Shown: piece after piece, positions 25,238-35,000 of the stretch
Numbering within the stretch: the stretch's first letter is position 1
How the letters are laid out: the number at the start of each line of letters is the position of its first letter
NCBI GenBank assembly: GCA_947499505.1
Contig: CANMOQ010000004.1
Location: 124,001 to 188,000 of the forward strand
DNA length: 64,000 bases
DNA from: an uncultured Erythrobacter sp.
GTDB taxonomy: Bacteria; Pseudomonadota; Alphaproteobacteria; Sphingomonadales; Sphingomonadaceae
Direction of reading: 5' to 3'
Translations under genes and position numbers: made by a program
The notes under the pieces: model-generated
Told to the model about the DNA's origin: nothing
What the model saw: only the letters and a program-made list of their open reading frames with translations
Databases searched by the model: none

Positions 25238-27876
25238 TCGAGATTGGGCCGCAGCCAGCGTTCGGCCGTTTCCAGATCAACCCCGCGCCGCGCCGCATAA
25301 TCCTCCAGCTGATCACGACCGACGCGTGCCACGCCGAAATATTGCGATTCCGGGTGCCCGAAATAGAAGCCTGAGACGGCTGCTGTCGGATACATCGCGA
25401 AGCTTTCAGTCAGCGTCAGGCCGACGTTCTTTTCCGCTTCGAGCAGTTCAAACAGGATCGGCTTAAGCGAGTGATCCGGGCACGCGGGATAGCCGGGCGC
25501 TGGGCGAATGCCGCGATATTGTTCTTTGATCAGCGCTTCATTGGTCAGCTGCTCACCGGGCGCATAGCCCCACAGATCGGTGCGCGTGTGCAGGTGCAGA
25601 CGCTCGGCAAAGGCCTCGGCAAACCGGTCAGCCAGAGCTTTCAGCAGGATGTCGGAATAATCATCCTTATCCGCCTGGAAGCGGGCCGAATGCGGCTCAA
25701 TCCCGTGAATACCGACCGCAAAGCCGCCGATCCAATCGCCATCAGGATCGATAAAGTCGGCAAGGCACATATTGGCCCGGTCGCGCGATTTCTTCACCTG
25801 CTGGCGCAGAAATGGCAGCGTCACATGCTCCTCGCGCCGAACGCGGTGGATGGTCACATCATCACCGTCGCGTGCGCAGGGCCAAAGGCCTGCAACGCCG
25901 CGCGCGGTCAGCCATTTCTCCGCAATAATCTGATCGAGCATGGCGTTGGCATCATCGAACAGCTGGCTGGCGGTTTCGCCCACCACGTCATCCGTCAGGA
26001 TCGCGGGATAATTGCCGTGCAGCTCCCATGCGCGGAAGAATGGCGTCCAGTCGATATATTGCCGCAAATCCGCCAGATCCCAATCGTCGAACACATGCAC
26101 GCCCGGATTGAGCGGCGGGGCGGGTTTATCGCTGAGGTAGGCGTCGTAATAATTGGCCCGCGCATCTTCGAGGGATAGCAGCACGCTCGGCGTTTTGCCC
26201 GCCCGCGCTTCGCGAACCTTGGTGTATTCGCCGGCGGTGTCGCCGACAAAGCCGTCGCGCTGAGTATCTGAAAGCAATTTCGACGCTACGCCAACCGCGC
26301 GGCTCGCATCGAGCACATGGATCACCGGGCCATTGTAGGCCGGATCGATCTTCAGCGCGGTGTGAACCTTGCTGGTGGTCGCCCCGCCAATCAGCAGCGG
26401 CATCGTCATCTCTGCGCGCTGCATTTCTTCGGCTACCGTCACCATCTCATCGAGCGAGGGAGTGATCAGACCGGATAGACCGATCATATCGACATTGTTG
26501 TCGTTCGCGGTCTCTAGGATCTTCGGCCACGGCACCATCACGCCAAGGTCGATCACCTCATAGCCATTGCATTGCAGGACAACGCCGACGATGTTTTTGC
26601 CGATATCGTGCACGTCGCCCTTCACGGTCGCCATGATGATCTTGCCTTTGGCCTTACGCTCAGCCTCCGGCAGCAGGTCCTTCTCCGCCTCGATAAACGG
26701 GATGAGATGCGCGACGGCCTTTTTCATAACCCGCGCGGACTTTACCACTTGCGGCAGGAACATTTTGCCGCTGCCAAACAGATCGCCAACGACATTCATG
26801 CCATCCATCAGCGGGCCTTCGATCACTTCAATCGGGCGGCCGCCAGCGTCGGCTGTGGCGCTGCGCATTTCCTCGGTGTCATCGACGATATGCGCATCGA
26901 TCCCTTTGACCAGCGCATGCTCCAGCCGTTCGCGAACTTCCCAGCCGCGCCATTCCGCCGCCTGCTTATCGTCTTCTTTTGATTTACCTTTAAAGCTCTC
27001 AGCCAGGTTGATCAGCCGCTCGGTCGCGCTGTCTTCCCCGTCCACGGCGCGCATCAGGATAACGTCCTCGCATGCATCGCGCAGCACGGGGTCAATCGTG
27101 TCGTAGACATCCAATTGCCCGGCATTGACGATCGCCATGTCGAGTCCCGCAGGGATCGCGTGATAGAGGAAGACGGAGTGCATCGCGCGGCGCACTGTTT
27201 CATTCCCGCGAAAGCTGAAGGACAGGTTGGACAGCCCGCCGCTGGTCTTCACATGCGGGCACGCAGCCTTGATCTCGCGCACAGCCTCAATAAAGTCGAG
27301 GCCATAGCGATCATGCTCTTCAATGCCTGTGGCGACCGCAAAAACGTTGGGATCAAAGATGATATCTTCCGGAGGAAAACCGATGCCCGTGAGCAGCTCG
27401 TAAGCGCGGCTGCAAATCTCAACCTTGCGCGCCTTAGTGTCCGCTTGGCCAGTCTCATCAAACGCCATCACCACCACAGCCGCGCCGTAAGCCATGCATT
27501 TGCGCGCTTGCTCAAGGAACGGCTCTTCGCCTTCCTTCATCGAAATCGAATTGACGATGGGCTTGCCGGATACGCATTTCAAACCGGCCTCGATCACCTC
27601 CCATTTGGAGCTATCGATCATCACTGGAACGCGGGCGATATCAGGCTCTGCCGCGATCAATTTCAGGAATGTCGTCATGGCGTGGACCGCATCGAGCAGC
27701 CCCTCGTCCATATTGACGTCGATCACCTGAGCGCCGTTTTCCACCTGCTGCCGCGCAACCTCAACCGCGGCGGCGTAATCATCCGCCATGATGAGTTTTT
27801 TAAACCGGGCGCTGCCGGTGACATTGGTGCGCTCACCAACATTGATGAAGCGTGCTGTCGAGTTTTGCTGGTTCAT
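25234..27876 (-). CDS. metH: Cobalamin-dependent methionine synthase, C-terminal part (folate, B12 and activation domains)
   Basis: An 880-residue protein carrying three of the four MetH modules. These are the pterin-binding domain (start [20 protein letters not shown]), the cap and B12-binding domain with [11 protein letters not shown] at about residue 420 (His is the lower cobalt ligand), and the AdoMet activation domain with [15 protein letters not shown] near residue 790 and RWLRPNLD at the end. The homocysteine-binding module is encoded separately by the preceding gene, whose stop shares a base with this ATG (TGATG). Together they remethylate homocysteine using methyl-THF. The start is at 27876; an open extension to 28008 overlaps the upstream gene and is rejected. 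Confidence 0.96.
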   Translation of the reverse strand: MNQQNSTARFINVGERTNVTGSARFKKLIMADDYAAAVEVARQQVENGAQVIDVNMDEGLLDAVHAMTTFLKLIAAEPDIARVPVMIDSSKWEVIEAGLKCVSGKPIVNSISMKEGEEPFLEQARKCMAYGAAVVVMAFDETGQADTKARKVEICSRAYELLTGIGFPPEDIIFDPNVFAVATGIEEHDRYGLDFIEAVREIKAACPHVKTSGGLSNLSFSFRGNETVRRAMHSVFLYHAIPAGLDMAIVNAGQLDVYDTIDPVLRDACEDVILMRAVDGEDSATERLINLAESFKGKSKEDDKQAAEWRGWEVRERLEHALVKGIDAHIVDDTEEMRSATADAGGRPIEVIEGPLMDGMNVVGDLFGSGKMFLPQVVKSARVMKKAVAHLIPFIEAEKDLLPEAERKAKGKIIMATVKGDVHDIGKNIVGVVLQCNGYEVIDLGVMVPWPKILETANDNNVDMIGLSGLITPSLDEMVTVAEEMQRAEMTMPLLIGGATTSKVHTALKIDPAYNGPVIHVLDASRAVGVASKLLSDTQRDGFVGDTAGEYTKVREARAGKTPSVLLSLEDARANYYDAYLSDKPAPPLNPGVHVFDDWDLADLRQYIDWTPFFRAWELHGNYPAILTDDVVGETASQLFDDANAMLDQIIAEKWLTARGVAGLWPCARDGDDVTIHRVRREEHVTLPFLRQQVKKSRDRANMCLADFIDPDGDWIGGFAVGIHGIEPHSARFQADKDDYSDILLKALADRFAEAFAERLHLHTRTDLWGYAPGEQLTNEALIKEQYRGIRPAPGYPACPDHSLKPILFELLEAEKNVGLTLTESFAMYPTAAVSGFYFGHPESQYFGVARVGRDQLEDYAARRGVDLETAERWLRPNLD

Positions 27877-28946
27877 CAGGCGGCCACCGTGAAGGGTTCG
27901 AGACCAGCAAGCCGCATGGCCGTTTCCGGTGTAGGCACTTGGCGCGGGGGAAGGCCCGCAACCGCATCGGCAATCGCCTGAATATGCGCTGGTGAAGACC
28001 CGCAGCAACCGCCCAGAATGTTCGCCTGACCGTGTTCAGCCCATTGCTTGACGAGGCCAGCCGTGGTTTCCGGCATTTCGTCATATTCGCCCAGCTCGTT
28101 GGGCAGGCCTGCATTGGGATAGGCCATCAGCAAAGTATCGGCGATGCCCGAGAGAACCTGAACATGCGGGCGCAGTTGATCCGCGCCAAAGCTGCAATTG
28201 AGGCCGATGGTGATCGGATTGGCGTGGCGCACCGCATACCAAAATGCCTCGACCGTATGGCCTGACAGATTGCGGCCTGACAGGTCGGTGAGCGTCATGG
28301 AGATCATCACTGGCACTTCGCAGCCCAAATCTGCCTCCAGCTGCTTCACCGCCATAATGCCAGCCTTGGCATTCAGCGTGTCGAAGACGGTTTCGATCAG
28401 GATGAAATCGCAACCGCCCTCGATCAGAGCGGCGGCCTGTTCCTTGTAGACCGCGGTCAGCTCATCAAAATCGATTTCGCGAAAGCCGGGGTCTTCGACA
28501 TCGGGGCTCAGCGATAAAGTCTTATTGGTCGGACCAATCGCGCCTGCGACAAAGCGCGGACGGCCGTCTTTCGCCGCATATTCATCCGCCAATGCGCGGG
28601 CGATTTTGCCGCTGGCGATATTGATCGCGGCCACTTGATCCTCGGCGGCATAATCCGCTTGGCTGATCCGATTGGCTGAGAATGTGTTGGTGGAGATCAC
28701 GTCCGATCCCGCATCCAGATAGCTGCGCGTGATGTCTTCAATCACATCGGGCCGGGTCAGGGCGAGAATGTCATTATTGCCCTTCTGATCGGCCTTCAGC
28801 CCCAGATCACCAGCATAGTCCTCTTCAGTCAGCTTGCGCTCCTGGATTTGCGTCCCGAATGCGCCGTCGAAGATCAGCACGCGCTTTGCAGCTTCTGCCA
28901 GCAGCGCTTCCCGCGAGCCCTGCCCTGAGCTTGCCGAATGGGTCAT
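27876..28946 (-). CDS. metH: Homocysteine S-methyltransferase module of split methionine synthase
   Basis: A 356-residue zinc-dependent homocysteine-binding domain equal to the first MetH module. Zinc ligands are in [10 protein letters not shown] and [14 protein letters not shown] (one Cys plus the CC pair). Other blocks are [30 protein letters not shown] and [23 protein letters not shown] at 28946 overlaps the metF stop (ATGA). An upstream open frame to 29063 is out of register with family similarity. The first residues after the start are encoded by a short repeat-like sequence (28923-28942). Confidence 0.95.
   Translation of the reverse strand: MTHSASSGQGSREALLAEAAKRVLIFDGAFGTQIQERKLTEEDYAGDLGLKADQKGNNDILALTRPDVIEDITRSYLDAGSDVISTNTFSANRISQADYAAEDQVAAINIASGKIARALADEYAAKDGRPRFVAGAIGPTNKTLSLSPDVEDPGFREIDFDELTAVYKEQAAALIEGGCDFILIETVFDTLNAKAGIMAVKQLEADLGCEVPVMISMTLTDLSGRNLSGHTVEAFWYAVRHANPITIGLNCSFGADQLRPHVQVLSGIADTLLMAYPNAGLPNELGEYDEMPETTAGLVKQWAEHGQANILGGCCGSSPAHIQAIADAVAGLPPRQVPTPETAMRLAGLEPFTVAA
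28923..28942. repeat. Fragment similar to a dispersed sphingomonad intergenic repeat
   Basis: CCCTGAGCTTGCCGAATGGG resembles the CCCTGAGCTTGTCGAAGGG-type element that I recall as widespread in sphingomonad and related genomes. Here it lies within the first codons of the metH1 gene rather than between genes. The identification is from memory. Confidence 0.45.
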
Positions 28947-29872
28947 GCCGCTTCTCCCACCGGTCGCTTGCCGAGCATGTGGCAAATCGCATAACTCAGC
29001 TCCGCGCGGTTGAGCGTGTAAAAGTGGAACTGGCGCACGCCGCCGGCATAGAGCTTGCGGCACAGCTCTGCGGCAATCGTTGCGGAGACAAGTTGGCGCG
29101 CAGCTGGGCGTTCGTCCAATCCGTCAAACAGACCTTCCATCCAGCCGGGTATCGCCGTGCCGCACATGCCGGACATGCGCTGAACCGCGGCGAAGCTCAT
29201 CACCGGCATGATCCCGGGCACAATCTCGCCATTGATCCCAGCCGCCGCCGCCTTGTCGCGGAAGCGGAAGAAGCATTCTGGTTCAAAAAAGAACTGAGTG
29301 ATGGCGCGGGTTGCTCCGGCCTCAAACTTCGCTTTCAAATTGTCGATATCGGCCTGCGCATCCGGGGAATCAGGGTGAACCTCTGGATAAGCTGCAACGG
29401 AGATCTCGAAATCGGCGACCTTCTTTAGGCCCGCAATCAGCTCCACAGCATTGGCGTATCCACCGGGATGCGGCGTGTATCCGCCCGCGTCCTCGGGCTG
29501 GTCTCCCCGCAAGGCAACGATATGGCGGATGCCGCTTTCCCAATAATGCCGCGCCACCGCATCCACCTCCTCGCGGGTCGCGTTGACGCAGGTCAGGTGC
29601 GCAGCAGCTGGAATATTCGCTTCATTCTGGATGCGCACCACTTGCTCATGGGTCCGCTCTCGCGTCGATCCACCGGCACCATAGGTCACCGACACAAAGC
29701 GCGGCCCCAGCGGTGAAAGCGTATCGACACTGCTCCACAAAGTCTCTGCCATCTTCTCCGATTTGGGCGGGAAGAATTCAAAGCTGATATCAATGTCGCC
29801 GGGCAACCCGGAGAAAAGCGGCGTATCCAAAGCCGTGCGCGCTTCATGCATTTGATCAAGGGTCGGGCTCAC
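28943..29872 (-). CDS. metF: 5,10-methylenetetrahydrofolate reductase
   Basis: A 309-residue FAD enzyme producing 5-methyl-THF for MetH. Motifs: ISFEFFPPKSEKMAETLW, VSVTYGAGGSTRERTHE, HLTCVNATREEVDAVARHYW, and IVALRGDQPEDAGGYTPHPG (FAD/folate binding). GTG at 29872 overlaps the stop of the ArsR-methyltransferase gene (GTGA), and its own stop overlaps metH1. It forms the core of a tightly overlapped methionine operon. Confidence 0.96.
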   Translation of the reverse strand: MSPTLDQMHEARTALDTPLFSGLPGDIDISFEFFPPKSEKMAETLWSSVDTLSPLGPRFVSVTYGAGGSTRERTHEQVVRIQNEANIPAAAHLTCVNATREEVDAVARHYWESGIRHIVALRGDQPEDAGGYTPHPGGYANAVELIAGLKKVADFEISVAAYPEVHPDSPDAQADIDNLKAKFEAGATRAITQFFFEPECFFRFRDKAAAAGINGEIVPGIMPVMSFAAVQRMSGMCGTAIPGWMEGLFDGLDERPAARQLVSATIAAELCRKLYAGGVRQFHFYTLNRAELSYAICHMLGKRPVGEAA

Positions 29873-30855
29873 GCTGTGCGTTCCTTAGCGGGGGTTGAGA
29901 GAGGGTTGCTGCGGCGTTCGCCGAGCCAGATTTTTACGGTCAGCTGCTCACCATCGAGCGCTTGCGGCGCTTCGGGTTCAAAGCCTGCGTCAAACAACAG
30001 ATCGCGCAATTGCGCATCTGAAAAGCCGAGGCGTGCGTGGGCACGGCGATCACGCAATTCTTCATGATTATGCGCGGCAAAATCGACGATCGCGATGCGC
30101 CCGCCGGGCCGCGTGACCCGCGCCGCCTCTAGCAGTGCAAGCGCAGGATCTTGCACGAAATGAAGCACTTGGTGGATCACAATCGTATCAAAGCTAGCTG
30201 CGGCAAAGGGCAGATCGCCAAGATCGCCCTGCACCAGTTCAATTTGCTCGGTTGGCAGATGTTGCAGCTTAGCCCGCGCGATCCGCAGCATCTCAAGGCT
30301 TTTGTCGAGTGCAACTATCCGATCCGCGCTGCCCGCGAACAATTCCGCCATGCGGCCTGTTCCCGTGCCAATATCTAGCAGTGTTCCAAGCGGCGCATCG
30401 CCCAGAGCGCGCGTCAAAGCCTTCTCGACCTCGCTGTCTGAGCTGTGCAAGCGGCGGAGCTCATCCCATTCACCAGCATGGCGCGCAAAGTAACCCTCGG
30501 CGGCCTCTTCACGAGCGGTTCGAATAGCGGCCAGCTTGCGCATATCCTCAGCGCAGGCCTGGCCAAAATCCTGATCTTCCACCTCGGCAATGGCGAGCAA
30601 GCGAGCAACCGCCTCTACCACAGGAGAGACCTGCTCGGCCCCGCCCTGCATCCGCAGGAACACCCAGCTGCCCTCGCGCCGGCGCTCTGCCAGGCCCGCA
30701 TCGCACAAAATTCCTACATGGCGAGAGACGCGCGGCTGGCTCTGTCCGAGCACCTGCGCAAGTTCGCCCACGGCCAATTCCATCGCCGAAAGCAGGCGCA
30801 TGATGCGCAGCCGAGTGGGGTCGGCCAGCGCGCGGAAGATTGTGTCGATATTCAT
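29869..30855 (-). CDS. ArsR-type transcription regulator fused to a SAM-dependent methyltransferase domain
   Basis: A 328-residue fusion. Residues 1-90 form an ArsR winged helix (FRALADPTRLRIMRLLSAME, LGQSQPRVSRHVGILCDAGL). Residues about 130-300 form a class I SAM methyltransferase-like domain (LLDIGTGTGRMAELFAGSAD, VIHQVLHFVQDPALALLEAA). ATG is at 30855. The metal-type cysteines of ArsR sensors are absent, so SAM or SAH is the more likely signal. As first gene of the metF-metH operon, preceded by an inverted repeat about 13 bases upstream, it probably autoregulates the methionine cycle. Family members of this architecture are common in alphaproteobacteria next to metF/metH. Confidence 0.9.
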   Translation of the reverse strand: MNIDTIFRALADPTRLRIMRLLSAMELAVGELAQVLGQSQPRVSRHVGILCDAGLAERRREGSWVFLRMQGGAEQVSPVVEAVARLLAIAEVEDQDFGQACAEDMRKLAAIRTAREEAAEGYFARHAGEWDELRRLHSSDSEVEKALTRALGDAPLGTLLDIGTGTGRMAELFAGSADRIVALDKSLEMLRIARAKLQHLPTEQIELVQGDLGDLPFAAASFDTIVIHQVLHFVQDPALALLEAARVTRPGGRIAIVDFAAHNHEELRDRRAHARLGFSDAQLRDLLFDAGFEPEAPQALDGEQLTVKIWLGERRSNPLSTPAKERTA

Positions 30856-30867
30856 CGTGAGGACGAC

Positions 30868-30888
30868 ATATAAAGATATTTTTATATC
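30868..30888. promoter_or_regulatory. Candidate operator of the methionine operon
   Basis: ATATAAA (30868-30874) and TTTATAT (30881-30887) form a perfect 7-base inverted repeat, with a second palindrome GATAT-TTTT-ATATC (30875-30888) overlapping it. It lies 13-33 bases before the ATG of the ArsR-methyltransferase gene and contains a possible TATAAA -10 on the minus strand, so a bound repressor would block transcription. Confidence 0.6.
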
Positions 30889-31009
30889 TGTAAATGCACC
30901 AAAGCCATAGGAGTTAGCCCTTAGCTTCTCACACTAATAATGCGCGGACTTGCATTCTGATCCGCCGGGCGCGAAACCCCGCTCTCGAAAACGTCAAAGG
31001 ACGCGCACA

Positions 31010-32917
31010 ATGAAGCTGGGTTGCTGCTATTATCCCGAACATTGGCCCGAGGATATCTGGGCCGATGATGCGCGGCGCATGGCCGAAATGGGGCTGTCTT
31101 TGGTGCGGATTGGCGAATTTGCCTGGAGACGGATTGAACCACAGCCAGGCAAGTTTGAGTGGGATTGGCTCGATCGGGCGATTGAGACGCTCGCCGATGC
31201 GGGCCTCAACATTATCCTGGGTACGCCAACCGCGACGCCGCCCAAATGGCTGGTCGATCAAATGCCGGACATGGTCGCGATTGACGAGCAAGGCCGCCCG
31301 CGCGGCTTTGGCTCGCGGCGGCATTATTGCTTTTCACACATAGGATACCGCGCCGAAAGCCGCCGAATTACCGCCGCCATGGCAGAGCGTTACGGCGAGC
31401 ATCCTGCGATTACCATGTGGCAAACCGACAATGAATATGGCTGCCACGACACCGTTTTGAGCTTGTCAAACGCCGCCGCTGAGCGTTTCCGCGACTGGCT
31501 CGCCGCGCGCTACGGTGATGTCGATGCGCTGAATGCCGCGTGGGGCAATGTTTTCTGGAGCATGGAATATCGTACCTTTGCAGAGGTCGATCCGCCGCAC
31601 CTCACGGTAACCGAGGCAAACCCCGCACATTGGCTCGACTACCGCCGATTTGCATCAGACGAGGTCGCCAGCTTCAACCGCGAGCAGACCGATATCCTGC
31701 GCACCGCATCGCCGGGCCGCGACATCACGCACAATTTCATGGGGTTCTTCACCGAATTCGATCACCACGACGTCAGTCAGGATTTGGATGTGGCGACGTG
31801 GGACAGCTACCCGCTCGGATTTCTGGAGCAATTCTGGTTCAGCGAAGACAAAAAGCGCGAATTCCTGAGGCAAGGCCATCCCGATATCGCCGCCTTTCAC
31901 CATGACCTATATCGCGGCTGCACGGGCGGGCGTTGGGGCGTGATGGAGCAGCAACCTGGCCCGGTTAACTGGGCGCGTTTCAACCCTGCGCCGCTGCCCG
32001 GAATGGTGGCGCTATGGACGCTGGAGGCGATGGCGCATGGGGCGGAATTCACCAGCTATTTCCGCTGGCGGCAGGCGCCATTTGCGCAGGAGCAAATGCA
32101 CGCGGGCCTTCTGAGACCTGACAGCGAGGATGCGCCCGCCGCAGACGAAGTGAGAGAGGCCGCCCGCATGATTGCGGAGATCGGCCCGCAAGAGACCACG
32201 CAAGCGCCTGTCGCTCTGGTATTTTCTTACGAGGCAGCATGGGTGTGCGGCATCCAGCCGCAGGGAAAGAGTTTCCGCTATCTAGAGCTGGTGTACGAGC
32301 ATTACTCCGCGCTGCGCCGCGCTGGTTTGGACGTGGATATCGTCTCGCCCGCCGCAGAGCTCACGGGCTACAAAATGATCATCGTTCCGACCCTGCCGAT
32401 TGTGCCCGATGGCTTCGCGAAGAAGCTGGCAGCGCTCGAATGCCCCGTGCTGATCGGTCCGCGTTCCGGCAGCAAGACCGAGAGTTTCTGCATTCCCGAC
32501 AATCTGGCGCCCGGCGCATTGCAGGAGCTGTTTGCGCTCAAAGTCACCCGCGCCGAAAGCATCCGCGATAGTGTGAGTGAGCCGGGCGAAGGCTTTGAAA
32601 TCGCCCGCTGGCGCGAGGATATTGCCAGCGGCCTAGAGCCCGAGTTTGCCGACGCTGGTGGCTCCGGCGTTGTCTACAAACAGGATGATCGCCGCTATGT
32701 CTCCGTCTGGCCTGATCGCGCCTTGCTAGATCAGCTGGTCGCGCGCATGGCGAGCGAAGCGGGTGTTGCGCTCACCGCCCTGCCCGAAGGTTTGCGCACC
32801 CGGCGCAGCGCCTCGCACATCTTCGCCTTCAACTATTCCAGAACGCCGGTGGTCTGGTCCGAAACCGGCGAAGAAATCGCGCCCGCTGGCTATGCGGTTG
32901 CTCCACGCCGCGCATGA
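31010..32917 (+). CDS. Beta-galactosidase, glycoside hydrolase family 42
   Basis: A 635-residue GH42 enzyme hydrolysing terminal beta-galactosides (or related arabinosides). The start is ATG at 31010 (MKLGCCYYPEHWPEDIWADD) behind AAAGGACGCGC; the upstream 20-residue extension is not family-like. Catalytic acid/base Glu is in WQTDNEYGCHDT (N-E-Y) and the nucleophile Glu in GVMEQQPGPVNWARF. Late TIM-barrel block LEAMAHGAEFTSYFRWRQ and the C-terminal flavodoxin-like domain B (ALVFSYEAAWVCGIQPQGKS) are present. There is no signal peptide, so it is cytoplasmic, acting on imported oligosaccharides. It heads a four-gene plus-strand set. Confidence 0.95.
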   Translation: MKLGCCYYPEHWPEDIWADDARRMAEMGLSLVRIGEFAWRRIEPQPGKFEWDWLDRAIETLADAGLNIILGTPTATPPKWLVDQMPDMVAIDEQGRPRGFGSRRHYCFSHIGYRAESRRITAAMAERYGEHPAITMWQTDNEYGCHDTVLSLSNAAAERFRDWLAARYGDVDALNAAWGNVFWSMEYRTFAEVDPPHLTVTEANPAHWLDYRRFASDEVASFNREQTDILRTASPGRDITHNFMGFFTEFDHHDVSQDLDVATWDSYPLGFLEQFWFSEDKKREFLRQGHPDIAAFHHDLYRGCTGGRWGVMEQQPGPVNWARFNPAPLPGMVALWTLEAMAHGAEFTSYFRWRQAPFAQEQMHAGLLRPDSEDAPAADEVREAARMIAEIGPQETTQAPVALVFSYEAAWVCGIQPQGKSFRYLELVYEHYSALRRAGLDVDIVSPAAELTGYKMIIVPTLPIVPDGFAKKLAALECPVLIGPRSGSKTESFCIPDNLAPGALQELFALKVTRAESIRDSVSEPGEGFEIARWREDIASGLEPEFADAGGSGVVYKQDDRRYVSVWPDRALLDQLVARMASEAGVALTALPEGLRTRRSASHIFAFNYSRTPVVWSETGEEIAPAGYAVAPRRA

Positions 32918-32956
32918 TCACTTGCCATTCCGCGGCCGCACAGACATGAGCCAACC

Positions 32957-34036
32957 ATGAGCACCGCACGCAGATATGCAATCATTGGATGCGGCATGAT
33001 GGGCCGCGAGCATATGCAGAACCTCGCGCTGGTTTCCGGCGCGGAACTGGTCGCGATTGCCGATCGCGATGCCGGGTCTCGCAGCGCCGCCGCCGCGCTA
33101 GCGAGCGAGCTTGGCCAGACCATCACCTGCTATGGTGACAATGCCGCCATGCTGCGCGAGGCGCGGCCCGATGCCGTCGTCATCGCATCGCCCAATTTCA
33201 CGCATTACGACGTCGTTGCGCCGGTCATGGACGCAGGCTGCGCAGTGCTGCTCGAAAAGCCGATGTGCACCAGCGTTGATGATGCCGAGGCGCTAGCCAA
33301 AACCGCTCGCGACTACAGCGGGCTCTTCTGGGTTGGCCTCGAATATCGCTATATGCCGCCAGTCACGCGCTTTATCGAACGGGTTCATGCTGGCGAAGCG
33401 GGCGATATCAAGATGCTAGCCATTCGCGAGCACCGCTTCCCATTCCTGGAGAAAGTCGGCGATTGGAACCGTTTCAACCGCAACACCGGCGGCACTCTGG
33501 TGGAGAAATGCTGTCACTTCTTCGACCTGATGCGGCACATCCTACGCGATGAGCCCGTGCGCGTATTTGCCAGCGGCGCTCAGGACGTAAACCACCTTGA
33601 TGAAACATATGGCGGCGAGACGCCGGACATTATCGACAATGCCTTTGTCATGGTGGATTTCGCAGGCGGCGCGCGCGCTGTGCTGGACCTGTGCATGTTC
33701 GCAGAAGGGTCTGAGCAGCAGGAAGAAATCAGCGCGGTGGGACCCATCGGCAAGATGGAAGTGAAGCTGCCGCGCGGCCAAGTGATCTGGTCTCCGCGCG
33801 ACAAGTCTGGGCCGCACCGCGAGACTGTCGACACCCCTGCTGATGCTCTCGCGGCCGGAGATCACCACGGGGCGACCTATTATCAGCTGCGCGATTTTCA
33901 CGCTGCCCTGCTCAGCGGCGGCGATCCACTGATCACGGCCCGCGATGGCTATCGCTCGGTTGTCATCGGCGCCGCAGCCCAGCAAAGCATCGCCACCGGC
34001 CAGCCGGTCGAACTCAATTTCTCAGACGAAGGTTAG
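32957..34036 (+). CDS. Gfo/Idh/MocA-family oxidoreductase
   Basis: A 359-residue NAD(P)-dependent sugar oxidoreductase. The Rossmann start is YAIIGCGMMGREHMQNLALV; the family E-K-P motif is VLLEKPMCTSVDDAEALAKT; the C-terminal beta sheet region includes RFNRNTGGTLVEKCCHFFDL (conserved K/H pair). It likely oxidises galactose, a derivative, or myo-inositol-like polyols; the partner gene set (GH42, aldo/keto reductase) points to galactoside or uncommon sugar catabolism. It is 39 bases after the GH42 gene and 3 bases before the aldo/keto reductase. Confidence 0.9.
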   Translation: MSTARRYAIIGCGMMGREHMQNLALVSGAELVAIADRDAGSRSAAAALASELGQTITCYGDNAAMLREARPDAVVIASPNFTHYDVVAPVMDAGCAVLLEKPMCTSVDDAEALAKTARDYSGLFWVGLEYRYMPPVTRFIERVHAGEAGDIKMLAIREHRFPFLEKVGDWNRFNRNTGGTLVEKCCHFFDLMRHILRDEPVRVFASGAQDVNHLDETYGGETPDIIDNAFVMVDFAGGARAVLDLCMFAEGSEQQEEISAVGPIGKMEVKLPRGQVIWSPRDKSGPHRETVDTPADALAAGDHHGATYYQLRDFHAALLSGGDPLITARDGYRSVVIGAAAQQSIATGQPVELNFSDEG

Positions 34037-34039
34037 ACT

Positions 34040-34993
34040 ATGCCGCAAATCATGCCCCCAATCGGCTTTGGCCTTTGGAAAATCCCGCGCGAAGACACGG
34101 CCGCAACCGTCGTAGAGGCGATCCGCGCGGGGTACCGTCATTTCGACAACGCGGCGGATTACGGCAATGAAATTGAAACCGGCCAAGGCATCGCGCAGGC
34201 GATCGCTGAAGGCCTTGCGACCCGCGATGAACTGTGGATCACCTCCAAGCTGTGGAACACATTCCACGCGCCCGAACATGTCGAGGAAGCCTGCCGCAAG
34301 TCGCTGGATGACCTCGGCGTCGAGCAGCTTGATCTCTACCTCATCCACTTCCCGATTGCGCTGGAATATGTGCCGATTGAAACCCGTTATCCGCCTGAAT
34401 GGGTGCATGATCCCGCCGCAAACTCAGGCATAAAACTGGCCAAGGTTCCGCTCCATGCGACATGGGCGGCGATGGAGTCTCTGGTCGATAAAGGTCTCGT
34501 GAAGCAGATCGGCGTGTGCAATTACAACACAGGCCTGATCCATGATTTGATGAGCTATGCCCGGATCGCACCAGCGATGCTGCAAGTGGAATCGCACCCA
34601 TTCCTGACGCAGGAAAAGCTGATCCGCTGCGCAGGCGCTTACGGCATTCCCGTCACCGCCTTTTCTCCGCTCGGCGCGCAATCCTATTTCGAGCTCGACA
34701 TGGCGCAAAAGGAAGAAAGCGTTCTCGGCTCTGCTCCCGTCATGGTGGCGGCTCAGGCGCATGGCAAAACGGCGGCGCAAGTGGTCCTGCGCTGGGGCGT
34801 GCAGCGCGGCACAGCGGTAATCCCAAAGACCACCAAGCCGGAGCGGATGCGCGAGAACCTGGGCATTGACGATTTTGAACTGAGCCAGGTTGAAATGGCC
34901 GCGATCAGCGCGCTCAATCAAGATCGCCGGTTCAACGATCCTGGCGTGTTCGCCGAGGCCGCGTTCGGCACCTTCCACCCGATTTACGATTGA
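34040..34993 (+). CDS. Aldo/keto reductase
   Basis: A 317-residue NADPH-dependent reductase of the (beta/alpha)8 AKR family. The catalytic tetrad is visible: Asp and Tyr in GYRHFDNAADYGNEIE, Lys in LWITSKLWNTFH, His in LYLIHFPIAL. The coenzyme-binding end reads TAVIPKTTKPERMRENLGID. The xylose-reductase-like length and motifs suggest sugar aldehydes as substrates. It starts 3 bases after the Gfo/Idh stop, in the same operon. Confidence 0.92.
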   Translation: MPQIMPPIGFGLWKIPREDTAATVVEAIRAGYRHFDNAADYGNEIETGQGIAQAIAEGLATRDELWITSKLWNTFHAPEHVEEACRKSLDDLGVEQLDLYLIHFPIALEYVPIETRYPPEWVHDPAANSGIKLAKVPLHATWAAMESLVDKGLVKQIGVCNYNTGLIHDLMSYARIAPAMLQVESHPFLTQEKLIRCAGAYGIPVTAFSPLGAQSYFELDMAQKEESVLGSAPVMVAAQAHGKTAAQVVLRWGVQRGTAVIPKTTKPERMRENLGIDDFELSQVEMAAISALNQDRRFNDPGVFAEAAFGTFHPIYD

Positions 34994-35000
34994 GCGCGCG

